Shown here: in pieces, positions 7,114-15,404 of the stretch
How the letters are laid out: each line of letters starts with the position of its first letter
Numbering within the stretch: position 1 is the stretch's first letter
Source: a virus
Reading direction: 5' to 3' (one strand)
DNA: 26,291 nt
Virus record (IMG/VR): IMGVR_UViG_3300042516_002461
Location: 1-26,291 of that record
Program-made: the position numbers and the translations under genes
Notes under the pieces: generated by a model
What the model saw: the letters and a program-made list of their open reading frames with translations, nothing else
Told to the model about the DNA's origin: nothing
Database searches by the model: none

Positions 7114-8894
7114 AGGACATCGTGCTCCGCTATCTCGGAGCCCCCCCGCCGCGCTCGGACTTCGAGGAGACGGTGCCCATCGGGCAGCCGGTCTCGGGTT
7201 CCGTGCAGTCGTACATCCAGACGTACTCCTACACCGGCGAGGTGATCACGCCGACGCGGGCGCTGGAGGCCCCGAGCGTGTTCAGTTGCGTGCGTCTGAT
7301 CGCGGGCTCGCTGGCCCGGCTGGAGTGGCAGGTGATGCGGGAATCTGCCGATGGGCAGGTCGCCGAATCCGCCCACCCGCTCTACGGCCTGCTGAACTAC
7401 GAGCCCGGCGAGGACTACACCGCGGTCTCGTTCCGCGAGGCGCTGATCACGAACGCGCTGCTGGCGGGCAACGGCTACGCGTACATCCAGCGTGATGCAG
7501 CCGGTCGTGCCGTGGCCCTGGAACTGCTGCGGCCGGACTACGTGAGCATGTACCGCGACGAGGCCAACCAGCCCTACTACCAAGTCTTCAGCGGCCGGTA
7601 CACCGGGACCGATCCCGAGAAGTCGGCTCGTCGGTTCCGGGCCTACGACGTGTTCCACCTGACTGGTCCCACCATGGAGGGCGTGCTCGGCGTGCCGCCG
7701 ATCCACCTGATGCGTGACATCATCGGGCTGGAGTTGGAGGTGCAGCGGTACGTCACGACGTTCTACGCGAACAACGCGGTCCCGGCTGGCACGTTGCAGA
7801 TGCCGGGCCGACTGAGCCCCGAAGCGTCAAAGCGTCTGCGTGAGGCGTGGCAGGCGGCACATGGCGGCGCGAGCCGGGCCGGTCGCGTGGCCGTGCTGGA
7901 GGACGGGCTCAAGTACGACCCGATCAGTCCCAACTTCAAGGACGCGGACCTGATCGAGATGCGGAAGTATTGCCGCCAGCAGATCGCGGCGGCGTTCGGC
8001 GTGCCGAGCCACAAGGTCGGCGACACCGACGCCACCAGCTGGAACAGCGCCGAGCAGGCCGACAGCGAGTTCGTCAAGCACACCCTGAGCAGCTGGGCCA
8101 CGAGGCTCGAGCAGGAGGCCAGCCGGAAGTTGATCCCCCGCGGCGAGGCGTTCTGCACCCGGATCAGTTTCGACAGCCTGCTGCGGGCTGACATGAGCAC
8201 CCGGTTCAACGCGTACGCGGTCGGCATCACCAACGGCATCCTGACAGTCAACGAGGCCCGTGCTCTCGAGGGTCGCCCCGCTGTCGAGGGCGGCGACCAG
8301 ATCCGCGTGCCGATGAACACCGAGGCCCCCGGCCAGCAGCCCGCTGAAGGGCCTAGCGCGCCCGCTGAGGCGCCCGCTGCCGAGGAGCCATCCGTAGACC
8401 TTGAGCCGGAGGAAATCGACCTTGAGCCATCCAGCGCGCCGGAGGAGCCCGAGGCCGAGGACACCGAGGCCGAGGAGGCCGAGGACCGGGCCGCTACGGC
8501 TCAGGTCGCCATTGCTGCCGTACTTCCTGCGGTCGAGGCCGCCTACCGGCGACACCTAGCCCGGATCTCGGACTACCTGGTGCGGCAACGCACCCAGGCC
8601 AAACTCGACAAGTGGGCGCCGCCCATCGACTGCCTCGACGCGGACCTGCGGTCGGTCGTGGCCGGGCTGGGCCGCCTGCTCGGCGACGAGGAACGGGCGG
8701 TAGCCGTGCTCGACGCCGACCTGGTGCGGCACGCGCGCATGCTGCGGAGCCACATCGGCGACATCAAGACCTTGAGCGAGCAGCTGGACGGGCTGCGGTC
8801 CATGCCCGGATCGGCCGCGGCCGCCCTGCTCGACCTGCTCAAGGTGACCCTGCTGAACCTTCCCCTTCTGGAGACCAACAATGCACAAGCGTGA
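7104..8894 (+). CDS. HK97-type portal protein with C-terminal extension
   Basis: A 596-residue protein. Residues 1-400 read as an HK97-family portal, with AFGVPSHKVGD followed by a helix and ITNGILTVNEARALEG. The portal is the dodecameric ring through which DNA enters. AAAGGA precedes ATG 7104. The protein is far longer than the usual 400-450 residues: an acidic, Pro/Glu-rich linker (about 405-463) leads to a helical domain of about 130 residues with no family I recognise. The extension could face the capsid interior or bind scaffold or ejected proteins. The end overlaps the protease by 14 nt. Confidence 0.92.
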   Translation: MGLKDIVLRYLGAPPPRSDFEETVPIGQPVSGSVQSYIQTYSYTGEVITPTRALEAPSVFSCVRLIAGSLARLEWQVMRESADGQVAESAHPLYGLLNYEPGEDYTAVSFREALITNALLAGNGYAYIQRDAAGRAVALELLRPDYVSMYRDEANQPYYQVFSGRYTGTDPEKSARRFRAYDVFHLTGPTMEGVLGVPPIHLMRDIIGLELEVQRYVTTFYANNAVPAGTLQMPGRLSPEASKRLREAWQAAHGGASRAGRVAVLEDGLKYDPISPNFKDADLIEMRKYCRQQIAAAFGVPSHKVGDTDATSWNSAEQADSEFVKHTLSSWATRLEQEASRKLIPRGEAFCTRISFDSLLRADMSTRFNAYAVGITNGILTVNEARALEGRPAVEGGDQIRVPMNTEAPGQQPAEGPSAPAEAPAAEEPSVDLEPEEIDLEPSSAPEEPEAEDTEAEEAEDRAATAQVAIAAVLPAVEAAYRRHLARISDYLVRQRTQAKLDKWAPPIDCLDADLRSVVAGLGRLLGDEERAVAVLDADLVRHARMLRSHIGDIKTLSEQLDGLRSMPGSAAAALLDLLKVTLLNLPLLETNNAQA

Positions 8895-9402
8895 GACACG
8901 AGACAAGGGCACCCTGAGCGGCGGCGAGGGCCTGCGCGTCATCGGGTACGCCGCGACTTGGGACACCTACGACATGGGCTCATTCGAGGAGCGGCTGGAC
9001 CCGGCCGCGTTTACCCGTGCCCTCGAGCAAGCCGACGAGATCGCCCTGCTGTGGAACCACGACACCGGCAAGCCGCTGGCCCGCGTTCGGGCTGGCAACC
9101 TGCGTCTGTGGGCCGACGAGACGGGGCTGGGCTTCGAGGCCACCCTGCCCGACACCCAGAGCGGCCGCGAGGCGTACGAACTGGTGAAGAGCGGCGTGGT
9201 GACCCAGTGCAGTTTCGGGTTCCAGGTTCGTGACGAGACCTACGAGAAGGGCGCGGTCAAGCCGCTGCGGATCATCCGAGACGCCGACCTTCTGGAGATC
9301 AGTCTGGTCACGTTCCCGGCGAACGAGGGCACCAGCGTCGAGGCCCGGGCTGAGGCCCAGCCAGCGCCGGTCAAGCGTCTGCGGATGTTTCCCCCGGCCT
9401 GA
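8881..9402 (+). CDS. HK97-type prohead protease
   Basis: A 173-residue serine protease of the U35 type. It has the starting pattern GYAATWD, the catalytic histidine in WNHD (H60), the serine in CSFGF (S111) and the late LLEISLVTFPAN block. It removes the scaffold (delta) domain of the major capsid protein before maturation. The major capsid gene has such a domain, while the paralogue between them does not. It overlaps the portal by 14 nt and is followed by the largest clearly non-coding gap. Confidence 0.93.
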   Translation: MHKRETRDKGTLSGGEGLRVIGYAATWDTYDMGSFEERLDPAAFTRALEQADEIALLWNHDTGKPLARVRAGNLRLWADETGLGFEATLPDTQSGREAYELVKSGVVTQCSFGFQVRDETYEKGAVKPLRIIRDADLLEISLVTFPANEGTSVEARAEAQPAPVKRLRMFPPA

Positions 9403-9405
9403 GTT

Positions 9406-9420
9406 GTGGTCCTTGATTCG
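9406..9420 (+). promoter_or_regulatory. second copy of the 15-nt intergenic motif
   Basis: GTGGTCCTTGATTCG lies just after the protease stop and differs at one base from 2968-2982. It overlaps the -35 of the promoter candidate at 9413-9440. Confidence 0.35.
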
Positions 9421-9440
9421 AGATCGTGAACTGCTCTAAT
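9413..9440 (+). promoter_or_regulatory. candidate promoter for the capsid genes
   Basis: TTGATT (9413-9418) and TCTAAT (9435-9440), spaced by 16 nt, resemble sigma-70 -35 and -10 elements. They lie in the 226-nt gap (9403-9628) before the two capsid genes, where extra transcription makes sense. The rest of the gap shows no convincing gene: the frame in front of ATG 9629 stays open but reads as unrelated sequence. Confidence 0.4.
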
Positions 9441-9527
9441 GATGCCGACAACTCATACCTCCGCTCCCAGCAGCCCCTGCCTAGTGCACGCTGACTGACG
9501 AGCGAGCGGTCCTCCGTGCAGCCCGTG

Positions 9528-9593
9528 TGGCGCACTGGCCCGAACTGCGGATGTCCACGACGAACGACAACCGCCGGGTCAGTGCGCCATTTT
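9528..9593 (+). terminator. stem-loop with T-run upstream of capsid genes
   Basis: TGGCGCACTGGCCCG (9528-9542) pairs with CGGGTCAGTGCGCCA (9575-9589) with only one G-T pair, and TTTT follows. The 32-nt loop contains GCGG/CCGC, which may extend the fold. It looks like a terminator or a stabilising leader. Placed between the promoter candidate and ATG 9629, it could stop upstream transcripts or regulate entry into the capsid genes. Confidence 0.45.
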
Positions 9594-9628
9594 GCTGCGC
9601 AGTCTCGGCGCTAACCCCGGAGACTGTG

Positions 9629-10879
9629 ATGGCAACCAAGACAACCCTGGACCGCGGCGGCGACGAGTACCGCCACCTGTTCCAGACTTACCTGCGTCGG
9701 GGCGTGAACGCCCTGAGCGAGACCGAAGTGCGTGCCCTGAGCCTAGCGGGCTCGGGCCTCGGCAGCGGAATCGCTCCGACGAGCTGGAACGACTACATCG
9801 ACACGGCGATCACCCAGGACGCGATCCTCAGTCGCGTCCGGATTGTGCAGAGCGCGGAGAAGTTCACCGCTCCCATCTACGTCGGCGCGGACACGCTGAA
9901 CAACACCAGCGTGGTCGCTCGCATCGACGTGACGGCCGGCGGCTCGGGCTACACGTCGGCCCCGACCGTTGCGATCACTGGCGGCGGCGGCAGCAGCGCC
10001 ACCGCCACGGCGACCATCAGCGGCGGTGCCGTGGTCAGCGTAACCGTGACCGCGGCCGGCTCAGGCTTCACCTCCGTGCCGACGGTCGCCTTCTCGGGCG
10101 GCGCTGGCTCTGGTGCAACGGCGACCGCGGTTCTGGGCACCGAGGGCCTGCGGACCGAGAGCTACACCAGCGGCACGCAGTTCGCCCTGCCGCAGCAGGG
10201 TTCAGGCGGCAGCACCACCTACACCTTCGGACTCAAGAAGGTGCATTCCTGGTGCCGCGTCAGCAACGAACTGCTGGAGGACTCGGCGTCGGCAGCCAGC
10301 GTCGAGGCGTTCCTGATGAAGGAACTGGTCGATGCCCTGAAGACCGAGATCAATCGGCAAATCATCATCGGCAACGGCTTCAGCGAGTGCCAAGGTGCAT
10401 TCAACTCGGCCAAGGCGTACAGCCGCACGGCCAGCACTGGCGTGGCCACGACCAACAAGGCCAGCGACGTGCTGGCTGCAGCGTGGGCCTCGACCAACTC
10501 GGCCCTGTCTCCAATGGCGTTCGAGAGCTGGGTCAACAGCGTGGCGGTGATCAACAGCCGCCTGACTGCCTCGTTCGACGCGACCTTCTATCCGCCGCTG
10601 TTCCCGGTCTTCATGGGCAACATGAAGCAGGGCACGACGGTCGAGGGTCTGCCGACGATCTACCACCGCCTCAGCAACACCAACCCGACCAGCGGCGACA
10701 CGCTGGTCATGTTCTTCGATCCCAGCAAGTACCTGCTCGTGACCAACTTCGCGGGCTTCACGGTGACCCGCCTGGGCGAGCGTTACAGCGATTCGGACAG
10801 TACGGCCTTCGTCGCCAGCGTGCGGGCGGACGGGGCTCTTCTCCATTCCTCAGGCGTGTTGAACGTCAACCGATCCTGA
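9629..10879 (+). CDS. second HK97-fold capsid protein with repeat insertion
   Basis: A 416-residue protein aligned by eye to the next gene. [13 protein letters not shown] (13-25), TEVRALS and GLGSGIAPT match EYRDAFDAYLRRG, TEQRALS and GLGDVIAPT there. It starts directly at the mature capsid region, so it lacks the roughly 100-residue N-terminal scaffold domain. Residues 100-170 hold two copies of a Gly/Thr/Ser-rich unit ([16 protein letters not shown] and [15 protein letters not shown]), inserted just before TEG, where HK97-type proteins have the E-loop. It may occupy special positions such as pentons, or carry a surface display domain. GGAG precedes ATG 9629. The frame upstream is open but non-homologous. 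Confidence 0.75.
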   Translation: MATKTTLDRGGDEYRHLFQTYLRRGVNALSETEVRALSLAGSGLGSGIAPTSWNDYIDTAITQDAILSRVRIVQSAEKFTAPIYVGADTLNNTSVVARIDVTAGGSGYTSAPTVAITGGGGSSATATATISGGAVVSVTVTAAGSGFTSVPTVAFSGGAGSGATATAVLGTEGLRTESYTSGTQFALPQQGSGGSTTYTFGLKKVHSWCRVSNELLEDSASAASVEAFLMKELVDALKTEINRQIIIGNGFSECQGAFNSAKAYSRTASTGVATTNKASDVLAAAWASTNSALSPMAFESWVNSVAVINSRLTASFDATFYPPLFPVFMGNMKQGTTVEGLPTIYHRLSNTNPTSGDTLVMFFDPSKYLLVTNFAGFTVTRLGERYSDSDSTAFVASVRADGALLHSSGVLNVNRS

Positions 10880-10902
10880 GCCCGCACAGAAAAGGAAACG
10901 AC

Positions 10903-12228
10903 ATGGACGACAAGAAGGACACCTACCGAGGGCTCGTCGAGAAGATGGGCGCCCTCTACCGCGAGATGCAAGCGATGATCGACGCGGCAAACGAGAAGGA
11001 CGGCGACATGAGCGCCGAGGACACCAAGCGCTTCGACGCGATGCAGGCCGAGTACCGCCGGCTGCAGGAGCAGCGGGAGCGGAACGTGGCCCTGATGAGC
11101 CTCGCTCAGAAGGATCATAACCTCGGCTGGACCGAGGTGAAGGACGCCCCCGAGCGTCGGGCTTCCAAGGGTGTGAAGGCCGAGAAGGCCACCCGTTGGG
11201 GTGCGTACGCGGACACCGAGGAGTACCGCGACGCGTTCGACGCCTACCTCCGCCGCGGCGAGCTGGTCGGCCCGACCGAGCAGCGTGCCCTGAGCGAGGG
11301 CGGCACCGGCCTGGGCGACGTGATCGCCCCCACCGAGTTCAGCGACAAGATCTTCGAGCAGCTGCAGAAGGTCGTGACCCTGCGCAAGCTCGCGCAGATC
11401 ATGCCGATGGGTTCGTGGAAGCGTGACCTCGTGATCGAGAGCAACATCGCCAGCGTCAACTGGACGACCGAAGGCAACTCGATCACCGACTCGCTGCAGA
11501 CCAACCCCACCTTCAGCAGCGTGGTGCTGAGCGCCCGGAAGCTGGCGGGTCTCGCCAAGGTCAGCCGCGAGCTGGCCGAGGACGCCCCTGCCCGCGGCCC
11601 TGGCTTCAGCCTGGAGAACATCCTGACCAACTCCTTCGCCAAGGGTTTCGCGGAGAAGGAAGAGCAGGGCTTCCTGGTGGGCACCGGCGCTTCCGGCCAG
11701 CCCACGGGCATCCTGACGGTCGGACCGTCCGCCTCGACCCCATCGACCGGCCCGGCGGTCGGCGCTCAGCTGGCGGCCAACACGGCCGTGACTGTCGCCA
11801 AGATGCAGGAGTGGATCTACAGCCTGCCGCGTCAGTACCGCCAGCACCCGAGCTGTGCGATCCTCGTCAGCGACAAGGTGCTCTCCTACATCCGCGCGCT
11901 GCCCGTGATTTCCAGCTCGACGACCACGTACTACTGGCAGCCCTCGGGCATCCTCGGCGAGCCCGATCGGTTCATGGGCATCCCGATCTACGCGTCGCAC
12001 TACGTGCCTGATCCTGCGACCACCTCGCAGGGCTACACCAGCGGCGGCATCTGCGGTCTGATCGGTGCGTTCGATTACCTCGTGATCGGCCAGCGCAGCC
12101 AGTTCAGCCTCCGCGTGCTGAACGAGCGCTACGCCGACGAGGACAACATCGGCATGGTGTGCACGAGCCGCGTCGACATCAAGTACACGCAGACCGATGC
12201 GTTCCGGTTCCTGCGTGGCTCTGCCTGA
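10903..12228 (+). CDS. major capsid protein, HK97 type
   Basis: A 441-residue major capsid protein. Residues 1-100 form a charged coiled-coil scaffold (delta) domain. The mature part begins near EYRDAFDAYLRRG (107-119), and a cleavage site for the protease is expected before it. GLGDVIAPTEF, VNWTTEG (E-loop side) and the C-terminal LNERYADEDN-to-end stretch are typical. AAGGA (10891-10895) precedes ATG 10903. A GC-rich terminator-like hairpin follows. The paralogue upstream suggests duplication and divergence. Confidence 0.93.
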   Translation: MDDKKDTYRGLVEKMGALYREMQAMIDAANEKDGDMSAEDTKRFDAMQAEYRRLQEQRERNVALMSLAQKDHNLGWTEVKDAPERRASKGVKAEKATRWGAYADTEEYRDAFDAYLRRGELVGPTEQRALSEGGTGLGDVIAPTEFSDKIFEQLQKVVTLRKLAQIMPMGSWKRDLVIESNIASVNWTTEGNSITDSLQTNPTFSSVVLSARKLAGLAKVSRELAEDAPARGPGFSLENILTNSFAKGFAEKEEQGFLVGTGASGQPTGILTVGPSASTPSTGPAVGAQLAANTAVTVAKMQEWIYSLPRQYRQHPSCAILVSDKVLSYIRALPVISSSTTTYYWQPSGILGEPDRFMGIPIYASHYVPDPATTSQGYTSGGICGLIGAFDYLVIGQRSQFSLRVLNERYADEDNIGMVCTSRVDIKYTQTDAFRFLRGSA

Positions 12229-12247
12229 TAGGTGACTGTGACTCAAC

Positions 12248-12279
12248 CCCCTGGGGAGGGAAACCTCCCCAGGGGATTT
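12248..12279 (+). terminator. GNRA-loop hairpin after the major capsid gene
   Basis: CCCCTGGGGAGG (12248-12259) and CCTCCCCAGGGG (12264-12275) form a perfect 12-bp stem with a GAAA tetraloop, followed by ATTTCC. The T-run is short, so termination would be partial. The AGGGG at the end of the stem is the only plausible ribosome-binding site for ATG 12282, so the same hairpin could also limit translation of the next gene. Confidence 0.65.
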
Positions 12280-12281
12280 CC

Positions 12282-12482
12282 ATGAAGGTCAAGATGCTGC
12301 AGACCGTTGGGATGGCTGACGAGGGCTACGGCGAGGGCCAGGTCTACGACCTCCCCGAACCGCGTGCCCTTGAGTTCCTGTCCCTTGGATGGGCGGAGCG
12401 GGCCGAGTTCCACCCCGACCATCCGGAGGCGTGCGTGAAGCCCGACTGCTGCCGGGCTGTGAAGAAAGGGGCGCGGCGATGA
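12282..12482 (+). CDS. small head-region protein of unknown function
   Basis: A 66-residue protein with KVKMLQT, then GYGEGQVYDLPEPRALEFLSLGWAE. The pattern of a short beta strand, GxGEGxxxDLPxxxAxxxxxxGxAE recurs in small phage proteins placed after the capsid gene, but I know no proven role. Two cysteines lie near the end (PDCCR). Translation probably depends on opening of the hairpin just upstream. The stop overlaps the next start as ATGA. Confidence 0.65.
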   Translation: MKVKMLQTVGMADEGYGEGQVYDLPEPRALEFLSLGWAERAEFHPDHPEACVKPDCCRAVKKGARR

Positions 12483-13639
12483 AGGCCAACAAGTTCGTGC
12501 CATTCATGCTGCGTCGCGGCGACGGCTCCACGCTGTCGCTCGACTTCACGGCGATGAGTTCTCTGGACTCGCGGTTCACATTCTCGCGGTCCAGCACGGC
12601 GACCTTCATCAACTCCGCGGGGTTGGTGACGAGTGCCAGCACGAATGTCCCCCGCTTCGACCACGACCCGACCACGCTCGCGCCTCGCGGGCTGCTTTTG
12701 GAGGGCAGTGCGACGAATCTGCTGACCTACAGCGAGGACTTCAACGCGGCGGCGTGGACGGATACAAGCATCACGCGAGCCACGGGCAATACTGACCCGG
12801 CGGGCGGCGCGACAGCGGTTCGATTCACCGCATCATCTGGCAACGCGACGGTGATTCGTGCTGCGGCCATCGGCACGACAACAACGCGAACCTTCAGCAT
12901 CTTCCTGCGTCGCGTGACGGGCACGGGCAACATTGACTACACGCTGAATAACGGCTCGACCTACACCACGCAGGCGATCACGGGTTCGTGGGTGAGATAC
13001 ACATTCACCGCGACATCCGCGAACCACCAAGTCGGCATCCGCATCGTGACGAGTGGCGATGCCATCGAAATGTGGGGCGCACAACTTGAAACCGCCTCCG
13101 GTGCCTCCTCGTACATCCCGACGGGCAGCGGCACCGTGCAGCGGGCGGGGGATGTTTGCTACATCACGCCGAACACATCGTGGTTCAATCTGGCCGAGGG
13201 TACGGTGTTTGAGGAAACGGCGGCGATGTTTCAAGCATCTGGATTTTCCAGATTTTGGGGTTTTGTCGAACAAACGACTGCTCCATTTTCAACGCAAAAC
13301 AACTCAATCACGCTTGGTCTGAGTGGAAGCAATGGGCGACCATTCCTCAATGTCACCGAAAACAACATCAACCGTGGCGACGCTTTCATTCCTGCTGGTG
13401 GTGCTATCTCGCAGAACACTTTCTTCAAGATGTCCTCGTGCTACAAGCAGGGCGACTACCGCATCAGTCGTGCAGGGACATCGGGCACGCTGACATATTC
13501 CGCAACCTACCCGACCAGCCTGCCAACCTTGCATTTTGCTGGCATCAATGGCGCACACATCTCCGCTGTTTGGTACAAGAGTTGGAAGTATTTCCCCACG
13601 CGCCTACCCAACGCGCAGATGGACGCATGGAGCGCATGA
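12479..13639 (+). CDS. spike or fibre-like beta-rich virion protein
   Basis: A 386-residue, Ser/Thr/Asn-rich, beta-type protein. The segments FSRSSTATFINSAGLV (35-50), NVPRFDHDP and GLLLEGSATNLLTYSEDF (71-88) form a pattern I associate with phage head-spike or tail-spike proteins carrying carbohydrate-binding or lectin-like domains. It probably sits on the virion surface and may bind the host. Its position is within the head genes rather than behind the tape measure. From about 13200 to 13560 the DNA is visibly more AT-rich than its neighbours, a sign of recent exchange. Translation starts at ATG 12479, overlapping the previous stop. Confidence 0.65.
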   Translation: MKANKFVPFMLRRGDGSTLSLDFTAMSSLDSRFTFSRSSTATFINSAGLVTSASTNVPRFDHDPTTLAPRGLLLEGSATNLLTYSEDFNAAAWTDTSITRATGNTDPAGGATAVRFTASSGNATVIRAAAIGTTTTRTFSIFLRRVTGTGNIDYTLNNGSTYTTQAITGSWVRYTFTATSANHQVGIRIVTSGDAIEMWGAQLETASGASSYIPTGSGTVQRAGDVCYITPNTSWFNLAEGTVFEETAAMFQASGFSRFWGFVEQTTAPFSTQNNSITLGLSGSNGRPFLNVTENNINRGDAFIPAGGAISQNTFFKMSSCYKQGDYRISRAGTSGTLTYSATYPTSLPTLHFAGINGAHISAVWYKSWKYFPTRLPNAQMDAWSA

Positions 13640-13640
13640 A

Positions 13641-13967
13641 ATGATCGACTACTACCTCCGCACCGACACCGAGGCCCAGATGCGCGCTGCGTTCGCGGCG
13701 GCTGGCATCAACATCCTCAACGAGGACGGCGGCGTGACGGATGGCACCGTCACCGACTACAACGGCACGCGGCTCGACATCGGCTGGCTTGGCCCCGTCA
13801 CCATGCCGATCACCACGGGCGAAGATCCTGACATCGTGGAGGAACCCATCGTGGACCCGCGATTCCATGCGAACCTGCGAGTGTCGGGTGAACTGCCGCA
13901 GGAGGTGCTGGACCTGCTTCCAATTCTCGACCCTGCACCGAGCCAGCCAGTGAGGACGTGGGCATGA
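13641..13967 (+). CDS. small partner of the spike-like protein
   Basis: A 108-residue acidic protein, starting MIDYYLRTDTEAQMRAAFAA, with a repeated VEEP/PRF region and a Pro-rich end. I recognise it only as the type of short protein found directly after fibre or spike genes in tailed phages. It starts one nucleotide after the spike stop. A role as chaperone or minor structural protein of the spike is inferred from adjacency. The stop overlaps the next start as ATGA. Confidence 0.55.
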   Translation: MIDYYLRTDTEAQMRAAFAAAGINILNEDGGVTDGTVTDYNGTRLDIGWLGPVTMPITTGEDPDIVEEPIVDPRFHANLRVSGELPQEVLDLLPILDPAPSQPVRTWA

Positions 13968-14548
13968 TCACCACCCTCTCCGACACCGGCGCGGCCACCG
14001 CGGCCACCAGCCTCGCAGATGCGAAGACGCATTGCCGGGTCTATCACACCCAGGATGACTCGTACCTGACCACGCTGATCCTTGCGGCCACCGACGCCAT
14101 CGAGCGTGAGACCAAGCGGGCCTTGATCAACCGCACCTTCGCCTACCAGCTGGAGGCGTTCCCGGCCAATGGCGTGATCGAACTGCCCCGGTCGCCCCTG
14201 CAGAGCGTCACCAGCGTGACCTACGTGGACTCGGCGGGCGCCAGCCAAACGCTCTCCGCCGGCGACTACGTGGCGTACTCGGTCAACGGCATCGGCCGCG
14301 TGCAGCTCAAGAGCACGGCCGCCTGGCCATCCACCCAGGGCACCGGCGGGCTCGACGTGACCGTGACCTTCGTGGCCGGATACGGCGCTGCGGCGGTCAA
14401 CGTGCCCGCCCTGCTGCGTCAGGCCGTTCTGCTGCAGACCGCGCATCTGTACGACCAGCGGGCCCCCGTCGGCCCGCAGGCCATGCACGAGATCCCGCGC
14501 ACCGTCGAACGCCTGATCGTGCAGTACCACAGTGGGGACTATGCATGA
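13964..14548 (+). CDS. head-tail connector, gp6/phiE125 gp8-like
   Basis: A 194-residue protein with SLADAKTHCRVYHTQDDSYL, then IERETKRALINRTF and ELPRSPLQSVTSVTYVD. This matches the DNA-packaging or connector family that forms the ring beneath the portal: an N-terminal helix pair, then the LPRxPl block. ATG 13964 has GAGGA (13952-13956) upstream; a GTG two codons earlier is possible. It opens a run of ATGA/GTGA-overlapped connector and tail genes. Confidence 0.85.
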   Translation: MITTLSDTGAATAATSLADAKTHCRVYHTQDDSYLTTLILAATDAIERETKRALINRTFAYQLEAFPANGVIELPRSPLQSVTSVTYVDSAGASQTLSAGDYVAYSVNGIGRVQLKSTAAWPSTQGTGGLDVTVTFVAGYGAAAVNVPALLRQAVLLQTAHLYDQRAPVGPQAMHEIPRTVERLIVQYHSGDYA

Positions 14549-14889
14549 ATCCGGGATATATGCGAACTCCACTTACCATTTACAACCCGACCGATACGAC
14601 GGACGAGTTCGGTCAGGTCACCAGCACGAAGACCAGTGCGGGTGCAACGGTGTTTGCCGCAATCAACGAGGCCAGCGCCGATGAGCGGATGAATCACCGC
14701 CAACTGAATCAGGTGGTGACCCACCGCATCCGCTGCCGCTGGCACCCTGACATCGGGCACCGCACGCAGTTGCGGACCGTGGCCAGCGAGCAGGGCAAGG
14801 CCACGGCCACGTGGGAAGTGGTCACCTGCATCGACTGGCAGGAGCGGCGTCAGTACCTCGACCTCGTTTGCAGGCAGATCGTCACATGA
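14545..14889 (+). CDS. head-tail adaptor / head closure protein
   Basis: A 114-residue protein of the SPP1 gp16/HK97 gp7-like closure group. Key stretches are RTPLTIYNPTDTTDEFGQV, the THRIRCRWHPDIGHRTQL core and the terminal WQERRQYLDLVCRQI. It closes the connector after packaging. Position between the connector and the gp10-like gene, and a 4-nt overlap on both sides, support the call. Confidence 0.85.
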   Translation: MNPGYMRTPLTIYNPTDTTDEFGQVTSTKTSAGATVFAAINEASADERMNHRQLNQVVTHRIRCRWHPDIGHRTQLRTVASEQGKATATWEVVTCIDWQERRQYLDLVCRQIVT

Positions 14890-15404
14890 GCCAGGTGCAG
14901 GGGCTAACCGAGTTCCGCAAGGCCATGGAGACCTTGACGCGGGACGAGACGCACCGCGTTCTGAAGAAGGTGCTCCGCAAGATCGGTGCACCCTACGCCG
15001 CCGAGGTGCAGCAGCAGTACTACACCCGCCCGGGCAAGCACGATAACGAGACCATGGAGCAGGCTCTCCAGCACCGCTGGTGGAACAAGGCAACCCGCCG
15101 CGGCCTGCCCGTCCGTTTCAGCCGCATGAAGACCCTGCGGAACCTGCTCAAGTACGGGCTCACCGTCCGCGGGCTGCGTCGATCCAGCGGCGTGCTGTTG
15201 CGACTGAAGATCAGCGGCAACGCGGTGCACCTGATGGAAAAGGGCCGAAAGAGGGGAAACAGGACGTACCGCGGCTGGATGGATGGCGTGAACACGCTCA
15301 AGCGGTTCGCGGCGTCGGCCCAAGCCCAACTGGATCAGCTGCTGCCGGGTGAGATGCAAAAGGCGATTCAGAAGGCGGCCGCCGCTGCGGGGGTGAAGCA
15401 GTGA
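14886..15404 (+). CDS. HK97 gp10-like neck/tail protein
   Basis: A 172-residue, strongly basic protein that starts with GLTEFRKAMETL and a long helix, then GAPYAAEVQQ, and contains HLMEKGRKRG near residue 120. These fit the HK97 gp10 family of head-tail joining proteins. Order and overlap with neighbours agree. The C-terminus is helical and Ala/Gln-rich. Confidence 0.75.
   Translation: MSQVQGLTEFRKAMETLTRDETHRVLKKVLRKIGAPYAAEVQQQYYTRPGKHDNETMEQALQHRWWNKATRRGLPVRFSRMKTLRNLLKYGLTVRGLRRSSGVLLRLKISGNAVHLMEKGRKRGNRTYRGWMDGVNTLKRFAASAQAQLDQLLPGEMQKAIQKAAAAAGVKQ

Noticed and set aside
9592-12228. One continuous frame that would fuse out-of-frame capsid 1 sequence to the major capsid protein
   Set aside because: The first 437 codons are a wrong-frame reading of the paralogue. 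A good ribosome-binding site and scaffold-domain start lie at 10903.
10783-12246. Long minus-strand open frame of 487 codons opposite the major capsid gene
   Set aside because: It is the complement of a clear capsid gene; high GC content keeps antisense frames open. Its translation is His/Leu/Arg/Val-rich without domains.
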